A DNA stretch of 64,000 bases from Cricetomys ansorgei (lineage: Eukaryota; Chordata; Mammalia; Rodentia; Nesomyidae). The stretch is taken from the NCBI GenBank assembly GCA_026225945.1, contig JAMJFZ010003581.1, positions 8,250,501 to 8,314,500 of the forward strand. The letters run 5' to 3'. This document shows, piece by piece, positions 23,439-33,176 of this stretch (its first letter is position 1; each line of letters begins with the position of its first letter). A model generated the notes under the pieces. That model did no database searches. It worked only from the letters and a program-made list of their open reading frames with translations, and was not told the origin of the DNA. The position numbers and the translations under genes are program-made.

Positions 23439-23846
23439 GTGCTGGCTAGTTTCACGCCAACTTGACACATGCTAGTGTCCTCTTAGAAGAAGGAACTTCA
23501 GCTGAGAAAGCACCCCTACCAGATTGGCCTATGGGCAAGCCGGTGGTGCTTTTTCTTGACTGATGATGTGGGAGGACTCAGCCTATTGTGCCATCCCTGG
23601 GCTGGTGGTCCTGAGGGTATATGAAAAAACAGGCTGAGCAAGCCATGGGAAGCAAGCAGTAAACAGTTCTCTCTGCTTACTCCATGGCCTCTGTATCAGT
23701 TCCTGCCTCCAAGTTCCTGCTTTGAGTTATGCCCTGACTTACCTAGATGATGGACTACTAGCTATAAGATGAATTAAACCCTTTCCTCCCCAAGTTGCTT
23801 TTGGTCATGGTGTTTTATCAGAGCTATAGAAACTGGACTGAGACAC
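23439..23846 (+). mobile_element. Rodent MaLR-like solo LTR, plus orientation
   Basis: Begins TGTGCTGGCTAGTTTCACG and ends GGACTGAGACACA. Interior landmarks are CATCCCTGGGCTGGTGGTCC, AACAGGCTGAGCAAGCCATG, CTCCATGGCCTCTGTATCAG and AACCCTTTCCTCCCCAAGTT, preceded by an ATTAAA signal. This family is very common in rodents and the copy looks full length (about 408 bp). Confidence 0.7.
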
Positions 23847-24879
23847 ACAACATCCAATCAGCATTGCAGAATGAGGGACAAGAACCAGCTCATTCCAGAC
23901 TCGCCGTCCTGAGGCCAGCAACACTGGACAAGTTGCACCTGGCTACAGAACAGCTGAAAGCTAAAGGCAAGCCATAATTGCCATACCTGAAGTAAGTTCC
24001 ACCCAAGCAACTCAGAGAAACATGGCTGCAAGGTACTACTGCATTCTCTTCCTTCTCAAGTTAGCTATGCCAACAAATCTGTCCTCCCATTCAGATCTCA
24101 GGGCCTTTGCACAGAGTAGGTATAGTTGATGAATGAGGGAAGGAAAGGACAGAGAGAAGAAGGGAGGGGAGGAAGAAAGAGCCCAGGTAGTTGAGTTGTG
24201 CTAAACTAGTACATCTCCCAGTCAGTGTGATAAGAAACCAAAAGTGCTTCTCTCATATTTGGGGAGTAGGCAGCAGACACGCTCTACTTTTTATTTCAGT
24301 GTGATAAAACTGGTGTTCCCTAGAAACTCCAGAAATAAATTGTCCTGGACAGCCCAACTTCCAATAGGATCATGTCTAGGTTCCCAAACTCTATTATTGG
24401 ATATTCTGGGTTCATAAATACCTATGTCTGTACACAGAATGGGAAATATTCCGGGCTCTCTATTCCTTTAGAACTTGGAATATATTTGCATATATGTAAC
24501 GAGATATCTTGGGAATGAGATCCATTTGCAAACATGAAATTCGATTGTATTTAGAAAGGTCATTAGCTCGCTGGTAGAGAATTTGCAGTACCAGCGTAGA
24601 ACCAACAAAACACATTCAAGTTAAGTGCAGGTGAGATACGAACTGGACCTGGGCTGAATATGGAGTTCCTTGCAGGGGTTTAGGGCCGTCTTCAGTTTAG
24701 CCCTGCAACCCGTTTCTCGGCACTGTTCCAAATGGGTGATACAGCCACAAAGAGGAGTTACACGTAGCTGAGGTATCACCCAGCACTTTCTGAACATAGT
24801 AACAATAAGCAACTTGTACGGAGCTCTATCTGGAGCTGTATCCAGCTCCCTTCTTAGGCGCAGTTTTTATATACACCCA
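23847..24879. other. Intronic sequence, no recognised element
   Basis: Includes an A/G-rich patch at 24130-24185 but no SINE or gene signal. Confidence 0.45.
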
Positions 24880-25015
24880 GCATCTCTATGATATGTTAAT
24901 CCTGTGTTAACAGGATTAAGGATGAAGAAATTGAGACATCCGAAAGTAATTTACCAATTTACCAACATGGCAAGGCTAGAGCAGGATGCAAACTCTGGCA
25001 GTCTAGCTGTAAGCC
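24880..25015 (-). mobile_element. MIR SINE, antisense, with an internal hairpin
   Basis: GATGAAGAAATTGAGACATC, AAGTAATTTACCAATTTACC, GCAAGGCTAGAGCAGGATGC and AAACTCTGGCAGTCTAGCTG follow antisense MIR. A 10-bp inverted repeat with a 4-nt loop sits at 24896-24919. Confidence 0.75.
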
Positions 25016-25334
25016 TATGCATGACCTTGATCTCTGTAAACTATAGCCTCTAATGGTTTCCCAAAACTGCCAGGTCACAAGGATCTCATCCTATCTAGTT
25101 ACCATGAAACAAAAAACAAAGCCAGAAAGCAATGTGCTAAGCAGCACCATCCAAGAGAACATTCTGTGACCAGAATATCCTATATCTAAAACTGAATTTC
25201 TTCTGGTGTTTTCAAATTAATTTATAAATAGTTAAGTATGATGACGGTTAATTAAATGGCTATTGTTTTGTTAGGCACAAGTATGAACAACTTGGGGTTA
25301 GTAAGAAAAAGGGTGGTATTTCATTTTGTTATTA

Positions 25335-25493
25335 CATTTATTTATTTAGTGTGTGTGGTGGGGGGAGGGGGGAGGTCAAGACACAGCTTGGAGGAATCGT
25401 TTCTCTCTACTGATATGTGTTCCCGAGACTGAACTCAAGTCATCAGGCCCAAGAGCAAAAGCCCTTTGCCCACTGAGCCATCTCACTGGTCCC
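25335..25493 (-). mobile_element. B3/B2-like SINE, antisense
   Basis: TTTATTTATTTAGTGTGTGT, CTACTGATATGTGTTCCCGA, GACTGAACTCAAGTCATCAG, AGCCCTTTGCCCACTGAGCC and ATCTCACTGGTCCCC. Confidence 0.82.
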
Positions 25494-25576
25494 CCCAAAT
25501 TGAGGTATTTCAAACGTTACATGTAATAGCTAATTCTTACTTGAAACCAGGAGTTAGAAGAGCATTAGATACCGAT

Positions 25577-25668
25577 GCAGTGAGCATGGTGATGCGCATC
25601 TGCACACTAGCACTCAGAAGTGGCTTTCAGGCCAGTATAAGCCAGAGTGAGAGCCGACCTCAAATAAT
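25577..25668 (+). mobile_element. B1-family fragment, sense
   Basis: GAGCATGGTGATGCGCATCT, ACTAGCACTCAGAAG and AGGCCAGTATAAGCCAGAGT resemble a degraded B1, ending in the trinucleotide array. Confidence 0.55.
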
Positions 25669-25671
25669 CAC

Positions 25672-25717
<46 letters not shown>

Positions 25718-25718
25718 T
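25662..25718. repeat. (ATC)n trinucleotide microsatellite
   Basis: About 18 CAT/ATC units with one early interruption (AATCACC). It occupies the tail of a B1 fragment. Confidence 0.96.
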
Positions 25719-25835
25719 CTACTTGTGTGGGAATCCTATTGTGAAGAAGAAAGCATACTGCTTTTGTTCAGAGTAGAAGAGATAGGAAGTAAGGTCAAGT
25801 TGGGGACACTAGGTTCAATCTACTGACCTGAAAGG

Positions 25836-25925
25836 CGGGTGTGGGGGGTGGGGGGGGGGAGCAATAGGGCAGGGGAGGGGAAGGCAGAGAGAAAAACAGA
25901 GAGAGGGACAGAGACAGAGTCAGAT
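25836..25925. repeat. G-rich then GA-rich low-complexity stretch
   Basis: GTGTGGGGGGTGGGGGGGG is followed by AGAGAGAAA/AGAGAGGGACAGAGAC units. The G-runs could form a G-quadruplex on the plus strand. Confidence 0.85.
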
Positions 25926-27424
25926 ACACAGAGAGCAATGTAGATCTATCATTAAGTGTGAAAAAATAGGTTTTTTAGTCTAAGGTCCCAGACTACCTTC
26001 AGAGCTGGGCTGACTGCACAGGACAGTCAGCTCAGGCAGGTACCATGCTATCTACTATGGACTCTTCCCAGGTTAACCTCGGAGAAGACATCAGGGGTCA
26101 GACTATGATTCCCTTTTAATATGGGTTTTCTCCTTCTCTACCTGAGTTCTGTTGCATGGCAATTGGATGCCAAACCCAAACCTCAGTTCAAGACTGAGTC
26201 CAACTCAAATTAAAAAAGTGAAATTGAGAGAGAAGTAGAGGCTCTCAATCTAATGGAGGCACAGCTGTGCTCAAGTTAAGTGCCATAGTCCAAGTGGACA
26301 GAGAGAGGCAGGTTCCCCCTTCCTCCATCTATCCCCTTCCTCTTCCTTCCTGGCAATGTAGGATCTGTGCTCATCCTCTGCCCATGTTGTCCAGGCCCAT
26401 GGAAAGAAGACATTGATGAGCTACAGGACAGCCAACTTCCCAAAACCCCTCACTCACTCACCCCATCCCCCACAAAGCAAGTGTAGCCCAGAGAAGAGAA
26501 GGGTCTTGCATGGGTCACACAGCAATTTCAATTCACAGGAAGATTTCATGCCCCTCGGCTCGCCCTCTCTACTCCACACCCATCTCTCTTGTCAGAGCTT
26601 CCACAGGCACTAGCCACAAACCTAGCCCTGAGGAAAACTCCCTAGACTTTCTGCCCAAACTAAAGACACAGCTGCTAATGAAAAAGGAAATAAATCAGCC
26701 ATCCCACATTCCTTCCCAGTTCGCCATCTCCCTTTCACACAGCAGTCATAGAATCCATGCGAACAAGTTATTCCTTGCCCATTGAGGTCAAAAGTTGATC
26801 CAGCACCAAGTACAAGCCGAAAACATACTCTCTAAAGTCTAGAAGGACGGGGGTCTGAAAAGTTCAATTCTGCTCCAAGTTCCGAGGAATTCGTCTCAGC
26901 GGGAAGTTGGGCATTGTGGAGCAGACCTTGGGATTTCCTGTGGAACTCTAAGAATCGCTGGAGGGGAGGCCCATCTACTAAAGGACAGGATATCCAAGGA
27001 CCCCCAGACTACTCTTAACCTTATCCCTGGCACCTTTAAACACGAGCCATGTTCTCACTGATTCAACACCTACTTCATGAAGATCCCAGCACCACACTAG
27101 GTGCTAACCAGACGCCAGTATCATTAACTAAAGCGATCCTCCTTGCATGGAGCAGAGATCAGACATTATGTCGTATCTACCTACTGGTGTGAAGGACACA
27201 TATCTCTCCCTCGCTAGTAGCCATAGACATCTTCGCACTAGTGGTGAGCCACTTAGTAAAATTCCCTGTAAAAACGAATGTTCTTTTAAAAAACTCTCTG
27301 AGAAGAAGAAAGAAAGAAAGAAAGAAATACTCCCTGTAAGGAAAAGCTAACTTTATAAGAAAGATGTGAAATACGCTGAATACTCTGTCGCTCTCAAATC
27401 CCAGGCGCTCTATTAAGAAGTCCT
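25926..27424. other. Intronic sequence, mostly unique
   Basis: About 1.5 kb without SINEs. A short GAAA run lies at 27300-27326. Short plus-strand frames at 26413-26785 show no known domain. Confidence 0.5.
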
Positions 27425-27535
27425 CACTGATACAGTGGCTTATGATTATAATTCCAGTAGTTAGGGGCCTAAGGCAGGAGGATCACCTTGAGTTTAAGAT
27501 CAGCCATGCTAATAGTGAGACTCTGTCTCAAAAAA
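27425..27535 (+). mobile_element. B1-family SINE, sense (old)
   Basis: GATACAGTGGCTTATGATTA, AATTCCAGTAGTTAGGGGCC, GGCAGGAGGATCACCTTGAG and GAGACTCTGTCTCAAAAAAC. Confidence 0.78.
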
Positions 27536-27546
27536 CTATAGCAGGG

Positions 27547-27690
27547 AGCCAGGCATAGCAACACATACATTACTCAGGAGGCAGAGGCAGATCTCTATGG
27601 GTTGGAGGCCAGCCTGCTCTATACAGCAAGTTCCAGGCCAGCCAAGACTACAGAGTGAGATGCTATCTCAAAATAAATAAATAAGAACAA
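27547..27690 (+). mobile_element. B1 SINE, sense
   Basis: GAGCCAGGCATAGCAACACA, AGGAGGCAGAGGCAGATCTC, GAGGCCAGCCTGCTCTATAC, AAGTTCCAGGCCAGCCAAGA and an AAATA tail. It directly follows another B1 in the same orientation. Confidence 0.9.
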
Positions 27691-27714
27691 CAATATCAAA
27701 ACAAACAAACAAAA

Positions 27715-27825
27715 TCCAGGAGCAGGGGATGTAACTTGGTGGTAGAACACTTACTTAGCATGTTAGAAGCCTGGGTTTCATTTCCAGCCATGAAAAAAAA
27801 AAAGAAAAAGAAAAAAGAAAAAAAC
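27715..27825 (+). mobile_element. ID SINE, sense
   Basis: GGAGCAGGGGATGTAACTTG, GTGGTAGAACACTTACTTAG, AAGCCTGGGTTTCATTTCCA and an A-rich tail with G interruptions, as in ID elements. Confidence 0.82.
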
Positions 27826-27839
27826 TTAAGAAACCATAT

Positions 27840-28095
27840 GACAGGTTAGGTAGATAGGTCAGTGGGTAAACTACATGCCACACAAGCATGAGGATCTAAA
27901 TTTGGATCACCAGCACCCACATCAGAGCTGGTCGTGGCAGCGATGGTCTGTCACTCTAACGAGCAGATCCTGAAGCTCCTTGGCCAGATAGGCTAGCCAA
28001 ATCATTAAGCTGTGATGGGTTCAGTGAGAGACTGACTCAAAAACTAATGTGGAAAGTAATAGAAGAAGATAATCAAGTTGACTTCCAGCCTCCCC
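27840..28095 (+). mobile_element. Composite tRNA-derived rodent SINE (B4-like), sense
   Basis: GATAGGTCAGTGGGTAAACT, AAGCATGAGGATCTAAATTT, CCAGCACCCACATCAGAGCT, CCTTGGCCAGATAGGCTAGC, TTCAGTGAGAGACTGACTC and TGACTTCCAGCCTCC. Same composite as at 8553. Confidence 0.72.
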
Positions 28096-28097
28096 CC

Positions 28098-28174
<77 letters not shown>

Positions 28175-28200
28175 GCTTATGTACCCCCCACACACACACA
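28095..28200. repeat. (CT)n(CA)n compound microsatellite
   Basis: CT array to about 28136, then CA array to about 28171, then further CA units after ATGTGCTTATGTACCCCC. It is the expanded tail of the SINE on its left. Confidence 0.95.
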
Positions 28201-28202
28201 GC

Positions 28203-28585
28203 CTGTTATGGATAGAACTTTTGATCCCTGTCCCCCAAAATTCCTACGCTGAAAAACCTATTCCCAGTGCTATGCATTAGGAGGTAGGACATTTGGGGTT
28301 AATTAATCACAATTACAAAGCCCCCATGAATGGGCTTAGTGCCCTTAATAAAGAGACCTCAGAGATCAAGAACCCCTTTCTGTCCCTCCCTCCCGTTTCT
28401 CTGCTGTAGAAAGAAAGATACAGAGATGCCACTTCGAGCCAGGAAATGGACTCTCCCCCAAAACAAAGTCTGCCAGGGCCTTGGTCTCACTCAGATTTAC
28501 TCAGACTTTAAAATGGTGATGATGAATTGCTGCTTTCTGAAGCTCCCAAGCCTATGGGATTTTTGATATTAGGCCCTATGATATG
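28203..28585 (+). mobile_element. MaLR (MST/MLT1-type) LTR, plus orientation
   Basis: TGTTATGGATAGAACTTTTG, CCCAAAATTCCTACGCTGAA, GAGGTAGGACATTTGGGGTT, CATGAATGGGCTTAGTGCCC, CTTAATAAAGAGACCTCAGA, GGAAATGGACTCTC and CAAAGTCTGCCAGGGCCTTG follow the MST/MLT1 consensus in order. It is an old placental LTR. Confidence 0.8.
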
Positions 28586-28792
28586 CCTCAAAGTAATAAC
28601 AGATGTATGGGTGCCAGATATCCCGGGCAAGATCTCTAGGCACGACCTTGACACCCACAGCCAGGATGCTAGTTCTTAATAAATGCTCTTCCACCAAGCA
28701 CAGTGGCTTGAGGTTGAGGCCCAAGAGGCTAAAGCTGCAACTGTCACACACATCAAGTTTAAGGCCTGACTCTCATTCACAACTTGTTTCCC

Positions 28793-28870
28793 CCCTCTGT
28801 GGTACAGGAGTTTGAATCTAGGGCTCGGCACATGCTAGGGAAGCACTCTATCAATGAACCATACGCAGCC
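28793..28870 (-). mobile_element. ID-like SINE, antisense
   Basis: GGTACAGGAGTTTGAATCTA, GGGCTCGGCACATGCTAGGG and AAGCACTCTATCAATGAACC match antisense ID. Confidence 0.72.
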
Positions 28871-28991
28871 CATTTTTTACTTTTTAAAACAGTATCTCAC
28901 TATGCTGCCCAGGCTAGCTTTGAACTCGTAATATTCTGGACTCGGCCTCCGGAACATCTGGGCTCACAAGCCTGTACCATATGCCCAGCTT
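28871..28991 (-). mobile_element. B1 SINE, antisense
   Basis: ACAGTATCTCACTATGCTGC, CCAGGCTAGCTTTGAACTCG, CTCGGCCTCCGGAACATCTG and ACAAGCCTGTACCATATGCC. It is an early B1-type sequence. Confidence 0.75.
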
Positions 28992-29017
28992 AGTGCAACT
29001 TTAAGGTACCACACTGT

Positions 29018-29130
29018 GACCTTTTTGAGGACAGGGCTGTGATATGTAACCTTCTTCGTCTCTGCCTTCCTTGAGCAAGTACATCACAGGTACGCAGCCA
29101 TTTAGTGAGCATCTGCCAAATGAAGGAGTA
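29018..29130 (+). mobile_element. Possible L2 3' fragment, sense
   Basis: GACCTTTTTGAGGACAGGGC, GTCTCTGCCTTCCTTGAGC and GCAGCCATTTAGTGAGCATC resemble the L2 3' end ('gagggcagggac ... tagtaggcgctc'), with heavy decay. Confidence 0.4.
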
Positions 29131-32100
29131 CAGTGCTCTTACTTTCAAGATGTCCGACCACACATAGACTGGCATTCAAACACAAAGTCTACGGTTCAAG
29201 GCAGAGATAAAGAAGATGCACCAGAGGTGGACTGGGTGTGGCTCCAGTTTTGTCAAACATTTACTCTAACTGCCTTGGGCAGATCTCTCAACTTCTTTGG
29301 GGGTGGGGCTTTTCTTAGGTCGCCCTCTAAGGTCATGAACTCATAAAACAGATGCGCCCTCGAGCTACGACCACAATATTAACTTGACGATAAGGTCAGT
29401 GAGCAAACTACAGCCAGAAGCCCCTTATCTCACACAGATGTTGGATAATGGCAGGCAGTGACTTCAGTGGTGGGAAACGCTCCCGCCCATTCATCTGGGT
29501 TCACATATGACATACATACACATCCGGGTCATTCTCCATAGTCTCCTTGAGGGAGATGTGAATTTCAATGACCTTTCTAGGCAGAAAGGCTTCCAAGTGG
29601 AACAGCCCACATGTGTTACTTCCAGGTAATGCACAGATCCATTCAGACAAAGGGAAATAAAGCAGCAGCCTGTGGCTACATTCCACAGACACCCCATTTG
29701 TGGAAGCATCAGAGCTGAGTTCTAAATGTGAGCCAGACATTGGTGAATTCTTACTTTGGCTCTGACTATAATGTGGAGTGAATGGTCATTGGCCAGATCT
29801 CTCCTCTAGAAGCCAGGCTCTGGGTGGGTATGACAACCCCCATAAACCATCCCGATTACAGGGTGAGGCCAGTAAAGCATTTCACAGTTGCAAAAATGCT
29901 GCCAATTCCTCCAGACAAATGAAACAAGACATCGAGAGGCAACGTGGCAGCCCCTCTCCTAACCCTGGGCTCCAACAAACTCACCGACGGCCCTGAGGCC
30001 TAGGTACCTCCCAATTCACAATCTGGCTCCATTTCCTCTGTTGAAAAGCAAGAAAAGCTATGTGAACTTACACCAACCAGAAGAATCCCTTGCAAAGCTC
30101 TTTAAACCGCACAGTTAGCTCAGAACACTAACCAGCTGTGTCTAAGTTGGATTTGGTTTTCCTCCACAGCAAGACATCTGAGACAGCAGAGGTCTATCAG
30201 GGCAAAGTAACAGAGAAGCTAGAGGATAAAGGCCTGCTCATGAAATACCGAGAGCTCTTCAGGAGCCCTGTTAGTAGTTTTGCTGTTCCCCACCCCCACC
30301 TCTCCTTTCTTTAACCATTAGGTACCAATGGATACCAGATACACAGCCCTGGATAAGAAGGTTATGAGATAGCATCAGTAAAGTTTCCCAGCAAAGCTAG
30401 CTAATAGCACACTGACGAATTGGAAAGCAGTTCTGTCCTGTGGGAATTCTAATCCGCTCTTATCAGCCCTCTGGCTTCAGCACTTATCAGGGTGGGAATG
30501 AGAGGTACATCAGCTATGCCACAGTTTGATTTCTGGGGCCCATGCCCACGACGAAGCAGATCAAAAAGGAGTTCATGCCTGCCCGAGTGAAGCATTCACC
30601 ATAGCAACACATGTGATCCCACAAACAGTCGGGACTGAGGCACTTGGCTGTGAGCAGCCGGGATAGTGCCTCTGAGCAACAAGCCACTGAGGATCCAGAC
30701 AACAGGGTGAGCAAGAGTGGCACCTATTTAGCTTCCAGGGCAGTTTCCTGGTAGTCTTCACTGCTCCAGAGCACACTGGCAGCATGGAGACCCTCTGGTA
30801 CCCATGCCTTGCGGTCTAATAAGACAAATGTCAGAGAGAAAGCGTGCTGTGCATGGCACAGCCACAGTGCAAGGATCCTTGGGCAAAGGGAAGATTAGGG
30901 GAGCCGGGGACAGTCATTTGGACAGTAGATGGCTAGGGAGAACTTGGGAGAAAGGTATCCATCTCAGAATACGTCATCCCTAAGACGACATACAGCCAGG
31001 GCCTCGATGGGCAGGCCGAGGGTGGAGAGCAGACCTTCAGCCCCAATAATGAAGCTAGAGGTGACAGTCATCAGTGTGACTACAGCGCATGCCAGTGAAG
31101 CACCTCAGTGCTAGGGGGGCTCTTAACGTGTTGGTCTTCAACCTGCACTTGGAGTCAAAACTTCACCAGTTGACCAATACCATCTTTCACTTTTGCCAAG
31201 GGAAGAGAAGAATGAATATGCCCTTTCATCCCATAGGGTTAAACTGGAGTCCTGATCAAGAGAAACTCAAACTCCAAATTTCTGCTCTGTTCTCAAATCA
31301 CTGAGTTCCACATGCAGAAATTCAAGCAAATAAGGCACCCGTGACTATGGGGGACCCCTCCTGGTGTCCTCTAGCATCCCCAGTTCCAGGGGTAGAGGCA
31401 TAAAGTCAGGAATTATAAAAGCTGACAAAGTAACAACCCCAAAAGTGCAGTAGAAGTTAGTAGAAAGCAGCTGACAGCCACAGGTATTCCTATGTGTCAC
31501 GTATATACTTCTATTAATTAACACAGTAGAAGAATCTTTCTTGACACAACGCATAACACCTTTTCATCTAGAGTCAAGGGACTGGACCGGCTGTCTGGTT
31601 GAAGGCTGATACCCACAGGTGTGTCCAGGAGTATGAACTGGTGCTACAGGACTCACCCCACCTACCCCCAGGCCAAACACTTATGACACGTGCAACAGGC
31701 TCCCATTGTATATCCTGCAAATATTTCTTCCTGACCAGTCTGTCACAGGGTCTGGAACAGGGAAGAAATTAGTTCCTGGAAAAAAAAAAAAAAAGAGCTA
31801 TCTTCCACACCTGCCTCAGTAACAATTTAAAAAGCCCAACCAGCCACTATCCCCAAACACCTCTGGGTACTAATCCCTTAAGTCATCATCATGGCCTACA
31901 TAAAAAAAAAAACAAAAAACAAACCACCAAACCTGCAAATGACCCTCAGAATCTCAGAAACATTTCCCTGCAGCTGCGGCAACCAAAGAAGAAACGAGTT
32001 TCTGTCCTGAGATGACATTTTACAGGTGGTACAGAAACTGCTTCCTCTCCTCCAGGCGCCCCCTATTTCTCATTCTCCATTTGCTAATGAAAGAGTTTTC

Positions 32101-32916
32101 CTCTTCTCCTGCCTGTTTCAGTTGGAAACGTGGCACAAGGAAGGCAGGCAAAGGAAAGTGGGAGGGGGATGGCTACTTTCACGTCTGACATACACACACA
32201 TCCCAACTAGCGACCCACGCCCTGAAGAACGAACCACACTCCACCTAAGAAAGTCCAAAATGTTGAGAAAAAAACTGCCCCCTGCACCACCTCTCACTCA
32301 GCAGCTAAGAAAGAGAAAGCTGGAAAGGAAGGAGGGGGGAATAAAGTTCCACATTCCTGACATTTTTTAGCCAAGTGCAGTGGCTGCACTGAACAGCTCT
32401 ATTCCAAACAGACAGAAGATGGGGCAAAACCCGGGCTGGGGAAGAAGCTGTCCTTGCCTTGGAAATGAGATAACCCAAAACAAAACTAAGTGTGTCTGAG
32501 CACAGCTTGGGGGGAACAAGGGCCAGACAGCCTTTCATGTGTTCCCAAAAGGAAGTGATCCCAAGGGAAGGGATTTGGCTTCAACATCTCCCTGGAGACA
32601 GAACCTAAGCCCTGGGGATCCTGAGAGGGGAGCCCTGCAGAGGTGACTGGCAGGGAGGCCGGGATGGCTGTGACTTCCTAGCCTGTGTGGGTTGGGGAAC
32701 AGAGAGCCTAGGAGGGGACTTCAGGGAGGGGGTGATCACAAGAGTCACCTTCTATTGGAAGAATTACAATTATAGTTTTCCTGGCTCAGCTTCCAAAATG
32801 AAGGGAATCCTGGCCTGGCCCAAGATACAAACTCAGGAGCCTGATGACTATTCTCTCTGTTGCCCCTACACCTCCTTCTGTCCTCACAGAAACCTTCCTA
32901 CTATATGCCCACCTAT
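29131..32916. other. Intronic sequence, 3.8 kb without rodent SINEs
   Basis: Only A-runs at about 31780-31794 and 31901-31920 and purine-rich patches near 32130-32340 stand out. A weak MIR-like patch may lie near 29225-29345. No coding signal was recognised. Confidence 0.55.
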
Positions 32917-32946
32917 AAACACACACACACACACACACACACACAT
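32917..32946. repeat. (AC)n microsatellite
   Basis: About 14 AC units followed by ATGCATGCGCGTGCC. Confidence 0.95.
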
Positions 32947-33083
32947 GCATGCGCGTGCCACTGCTGCCGCCACCACCCCTGGGAAGATCCCAGAAACAGT
33001 CTGTCCTGTGATAGGTTTTGAGGTGTCTGCCCAACCCCTACTTTCCAGGATGTTTCTCATTTAGTAATGATAGCAGAGCTCTA

Positions 33084-33176
33084 TGTAACTAATCACACAC
33101 ATGCAAGCACACATGTGCACGCACACTCAAACACTTGCATACGCATGCACATATGCGCACGTATGCACACATGTAA
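33084..33176. repeat. Imperfect alternating purine-pyrimidine tract
   Basis: CA, TG and GC dinucleotide steps alternate for most of 90 bases (for example CACACATGTGCACGCACAC and GCGCACGTATGCACACATG). This is a strong candidate for Z-DNA. Confidence 0.85.

Noticed and set aside
24896..24919. Hairpin as a bacterial-type terminator
   Set aside because: It lies inside a mammalian MIR in an intron; terminator logic does not apply.
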